Shown piece after piece: positions 52,044-60,590 of a DNA stretch of 64,000 nt. The stretch covers positions 1-64,000 of the forward strand of contig JAFSGE010000041.1 of assembly GCA_017434885.1 (NCBI GenBank). The letters run 5' to 3'. Position 1 is the first letter of the stretch. Each line of letters opens with the position of its first letter. The notes below the pieces were generated by a model that was not told the origin of the DNA, did not search any database, and saw nothing but the letters and a program-made list of their open reading frames with translations. This DNA is from Lachnospiraceae bacterium. Lineage in GTDB: Bacteria > Bacillota > Clostridia > Lachnospirales > Lachnospiraceae. Position numbers and translations under genes: made by a program.

Positions 52044-52421
52044 ATGATAACATTTACCCTTGTGAATGAGAGTAAGCAGATTAGTTTTTCATCAGAGGAT
52101 ATGGATTATTTAAATCGGAATGAAAAAGGGGTTGTATTTGAAGAGATTCCTTGTAATACATTAATTCCTCATGACATGATTATTGTTTTGATAGAGATAT
52201 CTAATAATATTGGGATGGCTACATTATATGATTTATTAAAATATTCTTTTAGTTATTTGCTTGGTTTTGTTCAAAAAAAATTATTACCCAAGAAAGCAAA
52301 AACTGTATTTAAGATTAAAAAGGATGGTAAAGAGTTTGATTGCTTTTTATCTTTTGATTTAAATGAAGAACAAAAACAAGAGATTGTGGATGCAGTAGTC
52401 GAAGAACTAAAGAATTGGTAA
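52044..52421 (+). CDS. Unknown 125-aa protein, partner of the metalloprotease
   Basis: I do not recognise the family. The protein starts at ATG 52044 with a very strong AAAGGAGGAAG. A strand-rich N-terminus (MITFTLVNESKQISFSSED) is followed by a hydrophobic helix-like region (about 45-75, IVLIEISNNIGMATLYDLLKY) and a C-terminal alpha/beta portion. The metalloprotease start lies six bases after its stop. A small protein so tightly coupled to a protease could be its inhibitor, sensor or substrate. None of these can be chosen from sequence alone. Confidence 0.6.
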   Translation: MITFTLVNESKQISFSSEDMDYLNRNEKGVVFEEIPCNTLIPHDMIIVLIEISNNIGMATLYDLLKYSFSYLLGFVQKKLLPKKAKTVFKIKKDGKEFDCFLSFDLNEEQKQEIVDAVVEELKNW

Positions 52422-52427
52422 TTGCCT

Positions 52428-53546
52428 ATGAATGCAAAAGAAGTGCTTATAAAATTACAGAAGATGCATTACAAGGTGCCTCTGCGTTCTGAAGAACAGA
52501 AGAACATGATGGAAATGTTAAAAAAAGAGGTATTAGGGGATGATTATGAGAAGATAATGCTAAAATATGAGGAAAGGCAGAAATCCTTATTGACGCCATA
52601 TGAAGATTTTCACTTAGTTGGATTAATGGACCAAGGTTATGAAGAATTACGAGATTTAATACATAGAAAAAAAATTAATGTGAATGGGAAGGCAATGGAT
52701 TACACAAAACAGTTTCCCTTATATGGAACAATAAAATCGCACGATTTTCAGGCATGTGTGATTCCTTGTGATGATGTTCCGTTAATTGTTTTTAATGAAG
52801 GATTGTTGCACTTTACAAATAGGATATTGTCTATTTTAAATTTTGAAAATATGTATTATCGTAGACTAACATCAGAGCAAAGAATTAAACTTACAAAAGA
52901 ATTCATTGATGTGATGATATGGTTTCATTTTGATGGCGAACCATATTATGCAGAAAATTCAGGTTTAGATAGTCCTATAATTGATTTAGAGGTAGAAGAA
53001 GAGTTACGACAATGCAAGTATGAAGTCCATGAAATATTGATGAGATTGATTACTGTAGGTGTTTTCTTTTTCTTTGTTGCACATGAATATGCTCACACAA
53101 TTCTGGAACCTTTGAATGAAACAAAATTTCTAAATAAAGTAATAAACAATATAGAAGTAAAAACTTTGGCTAACAGTTGGAAAGAAGAATTGAGAGCTGA
53201 TGCAGCAGCATTTGTTTTATCAAAAGAAACGGGTAATATTGAATATGGAATTAGTTCTCTATGGGCAACAGTAATTATGTATTTTAGTCATATTCATGAT
53301 TTGGAGGAAGAAGGGACGCATCCCCCTTTTATCATGCGAATAGAAAATATTGATGAAATGTGTAAAAGAAATAAATGTGTGATTGATTATGAAAAGTTTA
53401 ATAAGATTGTAAATTCAAAGATTAAAGCGTATACAGAATTTCTTGAATACATTGATAATAAAGGGATGAAAATTAGGGATAGAAACGATATAGTTGAGGT
53501 TCAAAATATACTGTATAATGAGTTTGAATTACAAGATTTAGAATGA
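52428..53546 (+). CDS. Gluzincin-type zinc metalloprotease (HEYAH), function unknown
   Basis: This is a 372-residue protein with start ATG 52428; a TTG six bases earlier is an alternative. VAHEYAHTI gives H219, E220 and H223 of the HExxH motif. E254 in EELRADAAAF is a good third zinc ligand, and THPPFIMRI (297-305) matches the HPP..R block seen in M48-like peptidases. No signal peptide is present; one hydrophobic stretch before the motif (VGVFFFFVAHE) is probably the buried active-site helix. Intracellular proteases of this type include Lit of the e14 prophage, which cleaves EF-Tu in phage exclusion, but no specific similarity to Lit is claimed. It is coupled to the 125-aa gene upstream. Confidence 0.75.
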   Translation: MNAKEVLIKLQKMHYKVPLRSEEQKNMMEMLKKEVLGDDYEKIMLKYEERQKSLLTPYEDFHLVGLMDQGYEELRDLIHRKKINVNGKAMDYTKQFPLYGTIKSHDFQACVIPCDDVPLIVFNEGLLHFTNRILSILNFENMYYRRLTSEQRIKLTKEFIDVMIWFHFDGEPYYAENSGLDSPIIDLEVEEELRQCKYEVHEILMRLITVGVFFFFVAHEYAHTILEPLNETKFLNKVINNIEVKTLANSWKEELRADAAAFVLSKETGNIEYGISSLWATVIMYFSHIHDLEEEGTHPPFIMRIENIDEMCKRNKCVIDYEKFNKIVNSKIKAYTEFLEYIDNKGMKIRDRNDIVEVQNILYNEFELQDLE

Positions 53547-53574
53547 TATGAGTTCTAATTTATGGAGGGAAAAC

Positions 53575-55317
53575 ATGCCTAAGTTAATCTTACGTTGCAA
53601 CTATCTCAAGAATGCCCCTCCTTCACATCTTGCCAATTACATGAATTATATCAGCACCCGTGAAGGTGTGGAGAAGATAGACAATACCTGCGGTTTGCTT
53701 CCGGCTACAGTCAAGCAAAAGGAACTGATAGCAGACATCCTGTCAAAGATAGAGGATGCAGACCGTATGCATGAGTATTATGATTATCTCCAGAGGCCAA
53801 CAAGGGAGAATGCGACAGAGTTTATCACTCAGGCATTGGAAAACAACCTTGATATCATAGCCAAGAAGAAAAACTATATAGATTACCTTGCAAACAGACC
53901 AAGAGTAGAAAGAATCGGTACTCATGGTCTGTTTTCTAATGAGGGGGAGTCTGTTGTGCTGTCCCGTGTGGCAGAGGAGGTGGCAAATCATCCGGGAGTG
54001 ATATGGACTAATGTCATCAGCCTGCGGAGAGAGGATGCAGAAAGGCTTGGGTATGACAGTGCCGTACAGTGGCAGGCATTATTACGGAGCAGGGTGGAAC
54101 TTTTGTGTGAAAACTATAAGATAGACAGCAGGAATCTCAAATGGTATGCAGCATTTCATAATGAGTCCCACCATCCTCATGTGCATCTGGTGGTGTACTC
54201 CACAAATCCATCGGAAGGTTACCTATCGCCCAAAGGCATCGACACCATGAGGTCCACTTATGCCCATGATATCTTCCGTCAGGAGTTTATGAGTATCTAT
54301 GAAAAGAGAACACAGCAAAGGGAACAGTTGAAGGAGCAGGCAAATAAAAGTCTGCTTTTTTTATTGCAGCAAATGCAGAGCGGAATCTGTCATAACGAAA
54401 AAATTACAGAACAGATGCAGTTGCTATCCAAGCGTTTAATGAATACTAGAGGCAAGAAGGTATATGGATATCTGAAAGCGGATGTGAAGGCAATTGTTAA
54501 TAGTATTGTGAATGAACTGGCAAAGGAAGAAAAGGTGTCAGAGTGCTATCAGAAATGGCTGGAGAGCAAAAGTGAAATACTCCATTTTTACAAGGATGCA
54601 GATGCCAAGCAGCTTCCACTGTCAGAGCAGAAGGAATTAAAAAGTATCAAAAACATGGTCATCCGGGAAGCAGTCCGATACGGAGAGGGATATTTATATA
54701 CAGAGGATGAAGGACTGGAAGATTTGGAAAACGAAAGAGAGAAAAAAGATGGAGCAGATGATTTGGAAGTTACAGAAGATATGGAGGAGGTTTCCGTAGA
54801 TTATTTTGATGACGAGCCGGGAAGCAAAGAAACGGATGGACAGGAATTTTATGCCAAGTGGACGGATGCTTATAAAGAGGCAAGGGAATATCTGTATGGC
54901 ACGCAAGAGTGCGAGCCGGATGAGGAGGCAGCCTATGAAATCATGAAGGAGGAGGCAGAGCAGAGAAATGCTTACGCAATGGCAGATATGGGAAAGATGT
55001 ATGCACAGGGCATCTTTGTGGAAGCAGACAAGGCAACAGCACAGGAATGGTATGAAAAGTCCTTAAGAGCAATGCTTATGGTGGAAGACATAAAAGAAAA
55101 CACTTATCTGGAATACCGCATCGGCAAAATGTATCAGTATGGATTGGGAACCGGGGAGAATCTGCCGGAGGCGGCCAAGTGGTTTGGCATGGCGGCGAGT
55201 AAAGAGCATAAGTATGCCTTATGCAAAACTGTGGTGAATGTGGTGAATTACCTTGCAAAATATGGTTTGATACCAGAGATCCGAAGTTTTCAGATGAAGA
55301 ATTTAATGAAAATGTAG
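53575..55317 (+). CDS. MobP-type relaxase with C-terminal Sel1-like repeats
   Basis: This is a 580-residue protein with start ATG 53575, five bases after GGAGGG. The relaxase domain occupies about residues 1-245. Tyr residues in NYMNYIS are candidate nucleophiles, and the metal site is H195...HHPHVH (H199-H204). ANRPRVERIGTHGLF is the conserved block that was also found in the relic at 49.9 kb. A helical region follows, then about two Sel1-like repeats (AYAMADMGKMYAQG; LEYRIGKMYQYGLG). It would nick at the transfer origin and lead the strand into a recipient using another element's conjugation machinery. The last 15 residues may be out of frame relative to an open alternative frame continuing to 55352. 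Confidence 0.88.
   Translation: MPKLILRCNYLKNAPPSHLANYMNYISTREGVEKIDNTCGLLPATVKQKELIADILSKIEDADRMHEYYDYLQRPTRENATEFITQALENNLDIIAKKKNYIDYLANRPRVERIGTHGLFSNEGESVVLSRVAEEVANHPGVIWTNVISLRREDAERLGYDSAVQWQALLRSRVELLCENYKIDSRNLKWYAAFHNESHHPHVHLVVYSTNPSEGYLSPKGIDTMRSTYAHDIFRQEFMSIYEKRTQQREQLKEQANKSLLFLLQQMQSGICHNEKITEQMQLLSKRLMNTRGKKVYGYLKADVKAIVNSIVNELAKEEKVSECYQKWLESKSEILHFYKDADAKQLPLSEQKELKSIKNMVIREAVRYGEGYLYTEDEGLEDLENEREKKDGADDLEVTEDMEEVSVDYFDDEPGSKETDGQEFYAKWTDAYKEAREYLYGTQECEPDEEAAYEIMKEEAEQRNAYAMADMGKMYAQGIFVEADKATAQEWYEKSLRAMLMVEDIKENTYLEYRIGKMYQYGLGTGENLPEAAKWFGMAASKEHKYALCKTVVNVVNYLAKYGLIPEIRSFQMKNLMKM
53894..53932. repeat. Inverted repeat inside the relaxase gene
   Basis: ACAGACCAAGAGTA (53894-53907) is complementary to TACTCATGGTCTGT (53919-53932) except at one base, with an 11-base loop. 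The same structure persists in the relic at 49891-49929, although the loop has changed. It encodes the NRPRVERIGTHGLF block, so conservation may be due to protein or to DNA structure. Confidence 0.5.
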
Positions 55318-55408
55318 TGACGAGAGTACAGACATTGAAAATGAAATGCTGACTTCGCTAAGTGAATTTTAAAACTTTTTTGAAGAGTGAGAAAATCACG
55401 CAAAGTTA

Positions 55409-56329
55409 TCACAACTTTCGTATTTTTCCACCATCATATGAAGAATAAGAAAGGGGATTTTTTCGGTAGATGGCCGGAGATATCCCCAATTTTTTTGTAA
55501 ATTGTCTGATAAAATAAGAATCATATTTAAAGCCGCAACTTTCGGCAATTTCATGTATTTTCATATTTGTATTCGACAAAAGTTCCTGAGAAATTTTCAA
55601 TCGGTAATTCAGCAAATATTCCATGCAGGTAAAAGAAAACTGAGCCTTAAACTTCTGATTAAGAGAGGTGCGGTTCAGATTCACAAGCTGACAAAGCATA
55701 TCAAGGGTAATGTTTTCAGAATAATGCTTTTCGATATATTCTGCACATATGGAAGCAGGATTTACGGTTTCCGGTGTTTCAAAAAATTTCAATTTCCGTT
55801 GGTCTACGAAGATATCATAAAGGCTGTTTATTAACTGAAGAAGCATTCTGCGTATCCGACAGGTCCAAAAGCCGTCGCTCTGGGAAAAGGTTTCGGCGCC
55901 TATCATCAGCATCAGTTCATTGATATGAAGATAACTTTGAGGAGTCAGCGTAATAATTCCCTGAAAATATTCGGTATGTCTGGTAAACATATAAAGTTTC
56001 ACGCGGTCATACACATACTGCGCATCAATTTCCACGTTATCTTCCAAATTATCAAAACAGAGACATGCTTTGATGTACCAGGGGTCGAAGTGAAAAGATT
56101 TAGCGCTGAGATTTTCGGCATGAATTAATTCAAAAGTATCATATTGAGACAGACATATGGCGCAGGGGGAATTAAGTCTGCGAATGTGGCTGTTTATTTT
56201 TACGGTAGCACTTCCGCAGGTAAGTAAAACTACAGAACAGCGTTCCTCTACAGGTAAAGACTTCAATGTGTCGTAAAATGTAAACTCTATAGGAATGATA
56301 CGTTCTTTGTGTCGATCCTGCTGTGGCAT
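55409..56329 (-). CDS. AraC-family transcriptional regulator
   Basis: This is a 306-residue regulator. The N-terminal about 200 residues form an uncharacterised sensing region with a cupin-like look. The C-terminal 100 residues are an AraC double HTH, with NITLDMLCQLVNLNRTSLNQKFK and IAESCGFKYDSYFIRQFTKKLG. AAGGAGAGCAGACC precedes the ATG. It is divergent from an ABC exporter, with two palindromes in the shared 150-base region. A local regulator of that exporter is likely. The inducer is unknown. Confidence 0.9.
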   Translation of the reverse strand: MPQQDRHKERIIPIEFTFYDTLKSLPVEERCSVVLLTCGSATVKINSHIRRLNSPCAICLSQYDTFELIHAENLSAKSFHFDPWYIKACLCFDNLEDNVEIDAQYVYDRVKLYMFTRHTEYFQGIITLTPQSYLHINELMLMIGAETFSQSDGFWTCRIRRMLLQLINSLYDIFVDQRKLKFFETPETVNPASICAEYIEKHYSENITLDMLCQLVNLNRTSLNQKFKAQFSFTCMEYLLNYRLKISQELLSNTNMKIHEIAESCGFKYDSYFIRQFTKKLGISPAIYRKNPLSYSSYDGGKIRKL

Positions 56330-56357
56330 GGTCTGCTCTCCTTTTTTGTAAAATAAG

Positions 56358-56395
56358 ACTTTTTACAATTATCAATGTTTATAATTGCAAAAAGT
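56358..56395. promoter_or_regulatory. 15-bp palindrome in the regulator/exporter promoter region
   Basis: ACTTTTTACAATTAT (56358-56372) is complementary to ATAATTGCAAAAAGT (56381-56395) except at one base, with an 8-base spacer. Half of the arm (GTAAAAAGTAT) recurs as a direct copy at 56450-56460 just before the exporter ribosome site. The symmetry and position suggest an operator for the AraC-type regulator. Confidence 0.55.
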
Positions 56396-56417
56396 ATATA
56401 AAAATCGTGCATATCTG

Positions 56418-56442
56418 CAATTGTTATGACTGATAACAGTTG
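56418..56442. promoter_or_regulatory. Second palindrome before the exporter operon
   Basis: CAATTGTTAT (56418-56427) pairs with ATAACAGTTG (56433-56442) with one mismatch and a 5-base spacer. With the first palindrome, it fills most of the 148-base divergent region. Confidence 0.45.
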
Positions 56443-56477
56443 ATAAACTGTAAAAAGTATAACAAACAAAGGAGAAA

Positions 56478-58226
56478 ATGTACAGTATGAAAACAATTTT
56501 TAAATATGTAAGGCGTTACTGGAAGCAGCTTATATTAATAATCATAGCGGGATTCGGATGTTCTGTAGCAAATGTATATATAATTGACATATTAAAAATA
56601 GTGATAGATGGTGCCGTTTCAGGAGAAATATATTTTCGTCTGTCAGCAGTTTGTTTAGAAGCCGCAGCAGGGATTTTACTTGGAATGGCGGCAAACTATT
56701 TTGTAGTAAAAATAACAGGAATATTTGGAGCAAATATATTAAAAGATATGCGATATGATTTGGTGAATCATATCGGTAAACTTGCACCGGATTTTATGGA
56801 AAATCATAATTTCGGAGATATTATGGAAAGATTATCCTCTGATGTAGCTACCGTAGCCACATATATGCAGACATATTTTAAAGATTGTCTGTACGCGCCT
56901 GTAATGGTGACAGTATTTACAGGGTATTTATTTTCCATGAATCCAATTCTTTCGGCAGTTTGCCTCGGACCGTTAGTAATTATGGTACCTCTTAGTATCA
57001 GGCTTTTAAGACCTGTCAAAATGGCACAGGCAGAATATGTGAAACGCTTGGGGTTAATCAATAATCATATTAAAGAGGCTTTTGACGGTGTTTGCGAAAT
57101 AAAGGCTTATCATTTGCAAAAAGAAAGGGAAGAAAATTACAGGGCAGCATTGAGAGAGGTATGGAACATTTCTGATAAAAATGATTTATGGCAGTATCAT
57201 ATAGAACCATTATCAGTACTGATTAGTAAAGCACCTACAGCTATTGCACTTTGCGTAGGCGGATATTTGGCACTACAGGGGAAATTATCCATAGGAGTTT
57301 TGGTTGTTTTTTTAAGCGGAATCGGTAAAATAAATGACCCTTTGGTAAATGCATATCAGCTTGTAGTCCGAACACAAATGGCAATGATATCCGCAAGACG
57401 TGTGCTTGAAATTCTCACTATTCCGACAGAACCTGAAAGTACAAATTTACCGGAAGTAAATAAATCTTCGTCAAGTGTATTTGAATTTCAAAATGTCTTC
57501 TTTACATACGACAGCACAACGCAGGAGAATTGTAAAACACTGGAGAAAGTCAATTTTTCGGTAGAAGAAGGAAAGAAAGTGGCACTGGTGGGAAAAAGCG
57601 GAAGCGGTAAAAGCACGATTATAAAATTATTATGCAGACAATATGAAGTGCAGGAGGGTGAGATTTATTTTTATGGAAATCGTTTTACCGATTTGGAATC
57701 CGAAACAGTCAGAAACCGGTTATCGCTTATATCTCAGGAAGCAATTATTTTTCCCATGAGTGTACTTGATAATATCCGCATCGGAAAACCTGATGCACGA
57801 GCGGAAGAAATCAAAAATGCTGCAAAAAAGGCGGGATGTGATGAGTTTATAAAAAAGTTGCCAAAAGGGTATGAGACATTGTTGGAGGAAAGAGGAACTA
57901 ATTTATCCGGTGGGCAAAGGCAGAGAATTGCAATTGCAAGAGCAATTCTGAAAGATGCACCTATCTTTTTATTGGATGAGCCCACTTCGGCACTGGACAA
58001 GGAGACAGAAAGACAGGTAAATGAGACATTGTTAGAGGTAGCCGCAAATAAAACCATGGTTACGGTGGCACATCGTCTCAATACCATAGTAGGCTATGAT
58101 GAAATTATTGTGCTTAATGAGGGACGAATTGCTGAAAAAGGAACGCATGAAGAATTGATGAATAAAAAAGGAAACTATTTTAGCATGTATAACGAATATA
58201 CCATGTCGGGAGGTGAACAGGCATGA
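56478..58226 (+). CDS. ABC exporter subunit 1 (membrane domain + ATPase)
   Basis: This 582-residue half-transporter has about six membrane helices in residues 1-310. The nucleotide-binding domain has Walker A GKSGSGKST, the canonical signature NLSGGQRQR, Walker B IFLLDEPTSALD and the switch His in VAHRLN. It pairs with the next gene product, whose start overlaps its stop (ATGA), as a heterodimeric type IV exporter for drugs, peptides or lipids. Its ATPase motifs are complete, so it carries the working ATP site components. ATG 56478 lies very close to GGAG; ATG 56487 is possible. Confidence 0.93.
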   Translation: MYSMKTIFKYVRRYWKQLILIIIAGFGCSVANVYIIDILKIVIDGAVSGEIYFRLSAVCLEAAAGILLGMAANYFVVKITGIFGANILKDMRYDLVNHIGKLAPDFMENHNFGDIMERLSSDVATVATYMQTYFKDCLYAPVMVTVFTGYLFSMNPILSAVCLGPLVIMVPLSIRLLRPVKMAQAEYVKRLGLINNHIKEAFDGVCEIKAYHLQKEREENYRAALREVWNISDKNDLWQYHIEPLSVLISKAPTAIALCVGGYLALQGKLSIGVLVVFLSGIGKINDPLVNAYQLVVRTQMAMISARRVLEILTIPTEPESTNLPEVNKSSSSVFEFQNVFFTYDSTTQENCKTLEKVNFSVEEGKKVALVGKSGSGKSTIIKLLCRQYEVQEGEIYFYGNRFTDLESETVRNRLSLISQEAIIFPMSVLDNIRIGKPDARAEEIKNAAKKAGCDEFIKKLPKGYETLLEERGTNLSGGQRQRIAIARAILKDAPIFLLDEPTSALDKETERQVNETLLEVAANKTMVTVAHRLNTIVGYDEIIVLNEGRIAEKGTHEELMNKKGNYFSMYNEYTMSGGEQA

Positions 58227-59869
58227 AAGAATTGAAGCGATATTTTTCTTATATAGGCAAATACAAGGTTGCTTACTGGACGGTTTTTATCATGACGCTA
58301 ATTACTTCTGTTCTGTTAAATCTTGCGTATCCTTATATGAATAAACTGATTTTTAATGCAGTTGAATACCGAAGTAGCGAACTATTAAATAAGGCAATCA
58401 TTCTTTGTATCATAGTAGTGCTGTTAAATTGTCTGGCACCCTACCGAAGATATTTTCAAATTAAAATAGTGCGGAAAATAGTATTTGATATAAAAATCAG
58501 ACTTTTTGAAAAGCTGATGAAAATGGATATGAACTATTATGAAAACCATCATAGCGGGGAAGCACTCAAAATATTGAATTGGGATGCCAATTCTTTAAAG
58601 GATTCATATTTTTCCCATGTGTTTTGGGTGGCAGGCAGACTTGTAAATGGCGTTACATCTTTGGTTGCCATGCTGATATATAGCCCGACTTTGATGTTAG
58701 TATCAGTGGGATTTTGCCTGATAACTGTGTATATTTCCATCAGAATCAACAGGCAAATTAAAGAGGAAGATAAGAAAATTCAAAAAAGGGTATCTTCGCT
58801 TACCAATCGATTGAGTGACATTCTGACAGGTTTTACCGAGCTAAAAATGTATCATGGAGCATCCATTGTTTATGATGATTTTTACAAAACAAATGAGACG
58901 GTGCTGGAGGAGGAAACGGGACGGGCAGAGAAGGCAGCAGGGTTGGAAATGGTCGCATTTTTCTTGGGAATTCTGGCAAGTTTCGGAACTACTTTTGTAG
59001 GCGCTTATCTGGTTTCTGAAGGAAAACTGGATTACGGAACCGTTATGGCGGTAGTTTCTCTTCAGATGGGTGTCAGTACGTTAATGCAGGGATTCGGTTC
59101 TGCACTTACCACGTTTTCTGCTTCTTTGGTAAAGGCAGGCAGGGTATTTGACTTTTTGGAATCCGAGGGCGAAGAAAAGGCAGATGAGAAACTGCCTGAG
59201 GAAACTATTACAGAGAAAAGAGCAGAGAGATATCCCATTGAAGTAAAAAATGTGACTTTTTCTTATGACGGAGAAAGAAAAGCCCTAAAAGATTTTTCTA
59301 TGCGACTTGCCAAAAATGAAAAAGTAATGCTCAGGGGAGAATCCGGCTGTGGAAAGAGTACTTTGCTAAAACTGCTAATGGGCTTTTACCAAAAGAAAGA
59401 GGGAACCATCAGGCTGTATGGAAAAGAAATAGACGAGTATTCCCTATTTCAGTTAAGACAGCTCATTACATATATGCCTCAGAGAAGTTATTTGTTTGAA
59501 GGAACTGTCAGGGAAAACATTGCTATCGGTGCTGACGGAATGGGGAACATGACAGAGGATGAGATAACACGCGCAGCCAGGATGGCTTATGCCGATGAAT
59601 TTATTCGTGAGCTACCGCAAGGATATGATACTTATGTAAGCGCAGGTGGCAGTAATTTTTCTGTAGGTCAAAGACAGAGAATTGCCCTTGCCAGAGCTTT
59701 TTTAAAGAATTCGCCAATTCTTTTGATGGATGAACCGTCGTCGGCTTTAGATGCTCATAGTGAAAAAATGATTCACCGGGCGATGTCTGACTTAATGAAA
59801 AATAAAACGGTTATTATGGTGACTCATCGTGAAATGGAATGGGAAGGGTTTTCGGTTGTTCATTTTTAG
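58223..59869 (+). CDS. ABC exporter subunit 2 (membrane domain + ATPase)
   Basis: This 548-residue half-transporter has six helices in about 1-300. Walker A GESGCGKST is followed by the signature NFSVGQRQR and Walker B ILLMDEPSSALD. The switch His is in VTHREMEW. The signature reads FSVGQ rather than LSGGQ, and the protein ends about 10 residues after the switch His, shorter than its partner. Both traits suggest the degenerate partner of an asymmetric heterodimer, with one ATP site weaker. It is coupled to subunit 1 by ATGA overlap. Confidence 0.93.
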   Translation: MKELKRYFSYIGKYKVAYWTVFIMTLITSVLLNLAYPYMNKLIFNAVEYRSSELLNKAIILCIIVVLLNCLAPYRRYFQIKIVRKIVFDIKIRLFEKLMKMDMNYYENHHSGEALKILNWDANSLKDSYFSHVFWVAGRLVNGVTSLVAMLIYSPTLMLVSVGFCLITVYISIRINRQIKEEDKKIQKRVSSLTNRLSDILTGFTELKMYHGASIVYDDFYKTNETVLEEETGRAEKAAGLEMVAFFLGILASFGTTFVGAYLVSEGKLDYGTVMAVVSLQMGVSTLMQGFGSALTTFSASLVKAGRVFDFLESEGEEKADEKLPEETITEKRAERYPIEVKNVTFSYDGERKALKDFSMRLAKNEKVMLRGESGCGKSTLLKLLMGFYQKKEGTIRLYGKEIDEYSLFQLRQLITYMPQRSYLFEGTVRENIAIGADGMGNMTEDEITRAARMAYADEFIRELPQGYDTYVSAGGSNFSVGQRQRIALARAFLKNSPILLMDEPSSALDAHSEKMIHRAMSDLMKNKTVIMVTHREMEWEGFSVVHF

Positions 59870-59898
59870 GGAAAAAGTTATTCCATGCAAATATTCTG

Positions 59899-59989
59899 TG
59901 ATATAATATGTGCGAAGCACATTTGGAATTGATCATAGACTTGCAAAGCAATGTCTATGATATAATATGTGCGAAGCACATCTGGAATT
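59899..59989 (+). repeat. Duplicated 32-bp promoter-plus-hairpin unit
   Basis: The segments 59899-59930 and 59958-59989 are identical except for one base. Each has TATAAT followed at once by the hairpin ATGTGC-GAA-GCACAT. Between the copies, TCATAGAC (59933-59940) and GTCTATGA (59953-59960) form a perfect 8-bp inverted repeat. Transcripts from either -10 box would start in or near the hairpin. The unit lies between the exporter operon and the flavin-reductase-like gene, which starts 16 bases after the second copy. Confidence 0.7.
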
Positions 59990-60005
59990 ATGGGAGGAAT
60001 GAAGC

Positions 60006-60557
60006 ATGAGCAGAGTAAACTTTGGCGCAAAGCCTTTTATGTACCCGATGCCGGTACTGATTGTAGGAACTTATGATGAAAACGGAGTCCCTAACGCTAT
60101 GAACGCAGCATGGGGTATTATCACGGACATGAATGAGATATCTATCAGCATGTCTGAGCACAAAACTACTGAAAATTTTGCAAAGACGGGAGCCTTTACT
60201 GTAAGCATCGCGACTGAGGATACTGTTGTGCCTTGCGATTATGTAGGTGTGGAGTCAGCAAGCAAGGTGCCTGACAAATTTACCAAAGCTGGATTTCATG
60301 CAACCAAGAGTGAATATGTCAATGCGCCGCTGATTGATGAGCTTCCTATGGCACTTGAATGTAAGGTCAAGAGTTTTGAAGACGGTATTTTAGTAGGTGA
60401 AATTGTAAATGTGAATGCAGACGAGAGTATTCTTACGAATGGTCAGATTGATCCCCGGAAGTTAAAACCTATTACTTATGATCCGGTAAATCATGTTTAC
60501 ATCGGACTTGGTGAGAAAGTCGGAAATGCATTTAAAGACGGATTGAAGCTGAAATAA
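60006..60557 (+). CDS. Flavin reductase-like FMN-binding protein
   Basis: This is a 183-residue cytosolic protein of the flavin-reductase-like split-barrel fold. YPMPVLIVGTYDENGVPNAMN and WGIITDMNEISISMSEHKTT are typical of the FMN-binding segments, and KTGAFTVSIATED follows. It probably binds FMN and reduces flavin or a small molecule with NAD(P)H; the partner is not visible. GGGAGGAATGAAGC precedes the ATG. It is transcribed from the duplicated promoter unit upstream and is the first gene of a possible run to the GNAT gene. Confidence 0.85.
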   Translation: MSRVNFGAKPFMYPMPVLIVGTYDENGVPNAMNAAWGIITDMNEISISMSEHKTTENFAKTGAFTVSIATEDTVVPCDYVGVESASKVPDKFTKAGFHATKSEYVNAPLIDELPMALECKVKSFEDGILVGEIVNVNADESILTNGQIDPRKLKPITYDPVNHVYIGLGEKVGNAFKDGLKLK

Positions 60558-60590
60558 AATTCTTTATCACATTACAATAGGAGCATAGCC

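Noticed and set aside
52428-53546. Assignment of the metalloprotease as Lit (EF-Tu protease)
   Set aside because: Only the general HExxH pattern is shared. Length and surrounding motifs do not allow a Lit assignment by eye.
46276-55400. CRISPR array or integrase gene in the island
   Set aside because: No regularly spaced repeats and no tyrosine or serine recombinase motifs are visible. The repeats present are relics of mobilisation genes.
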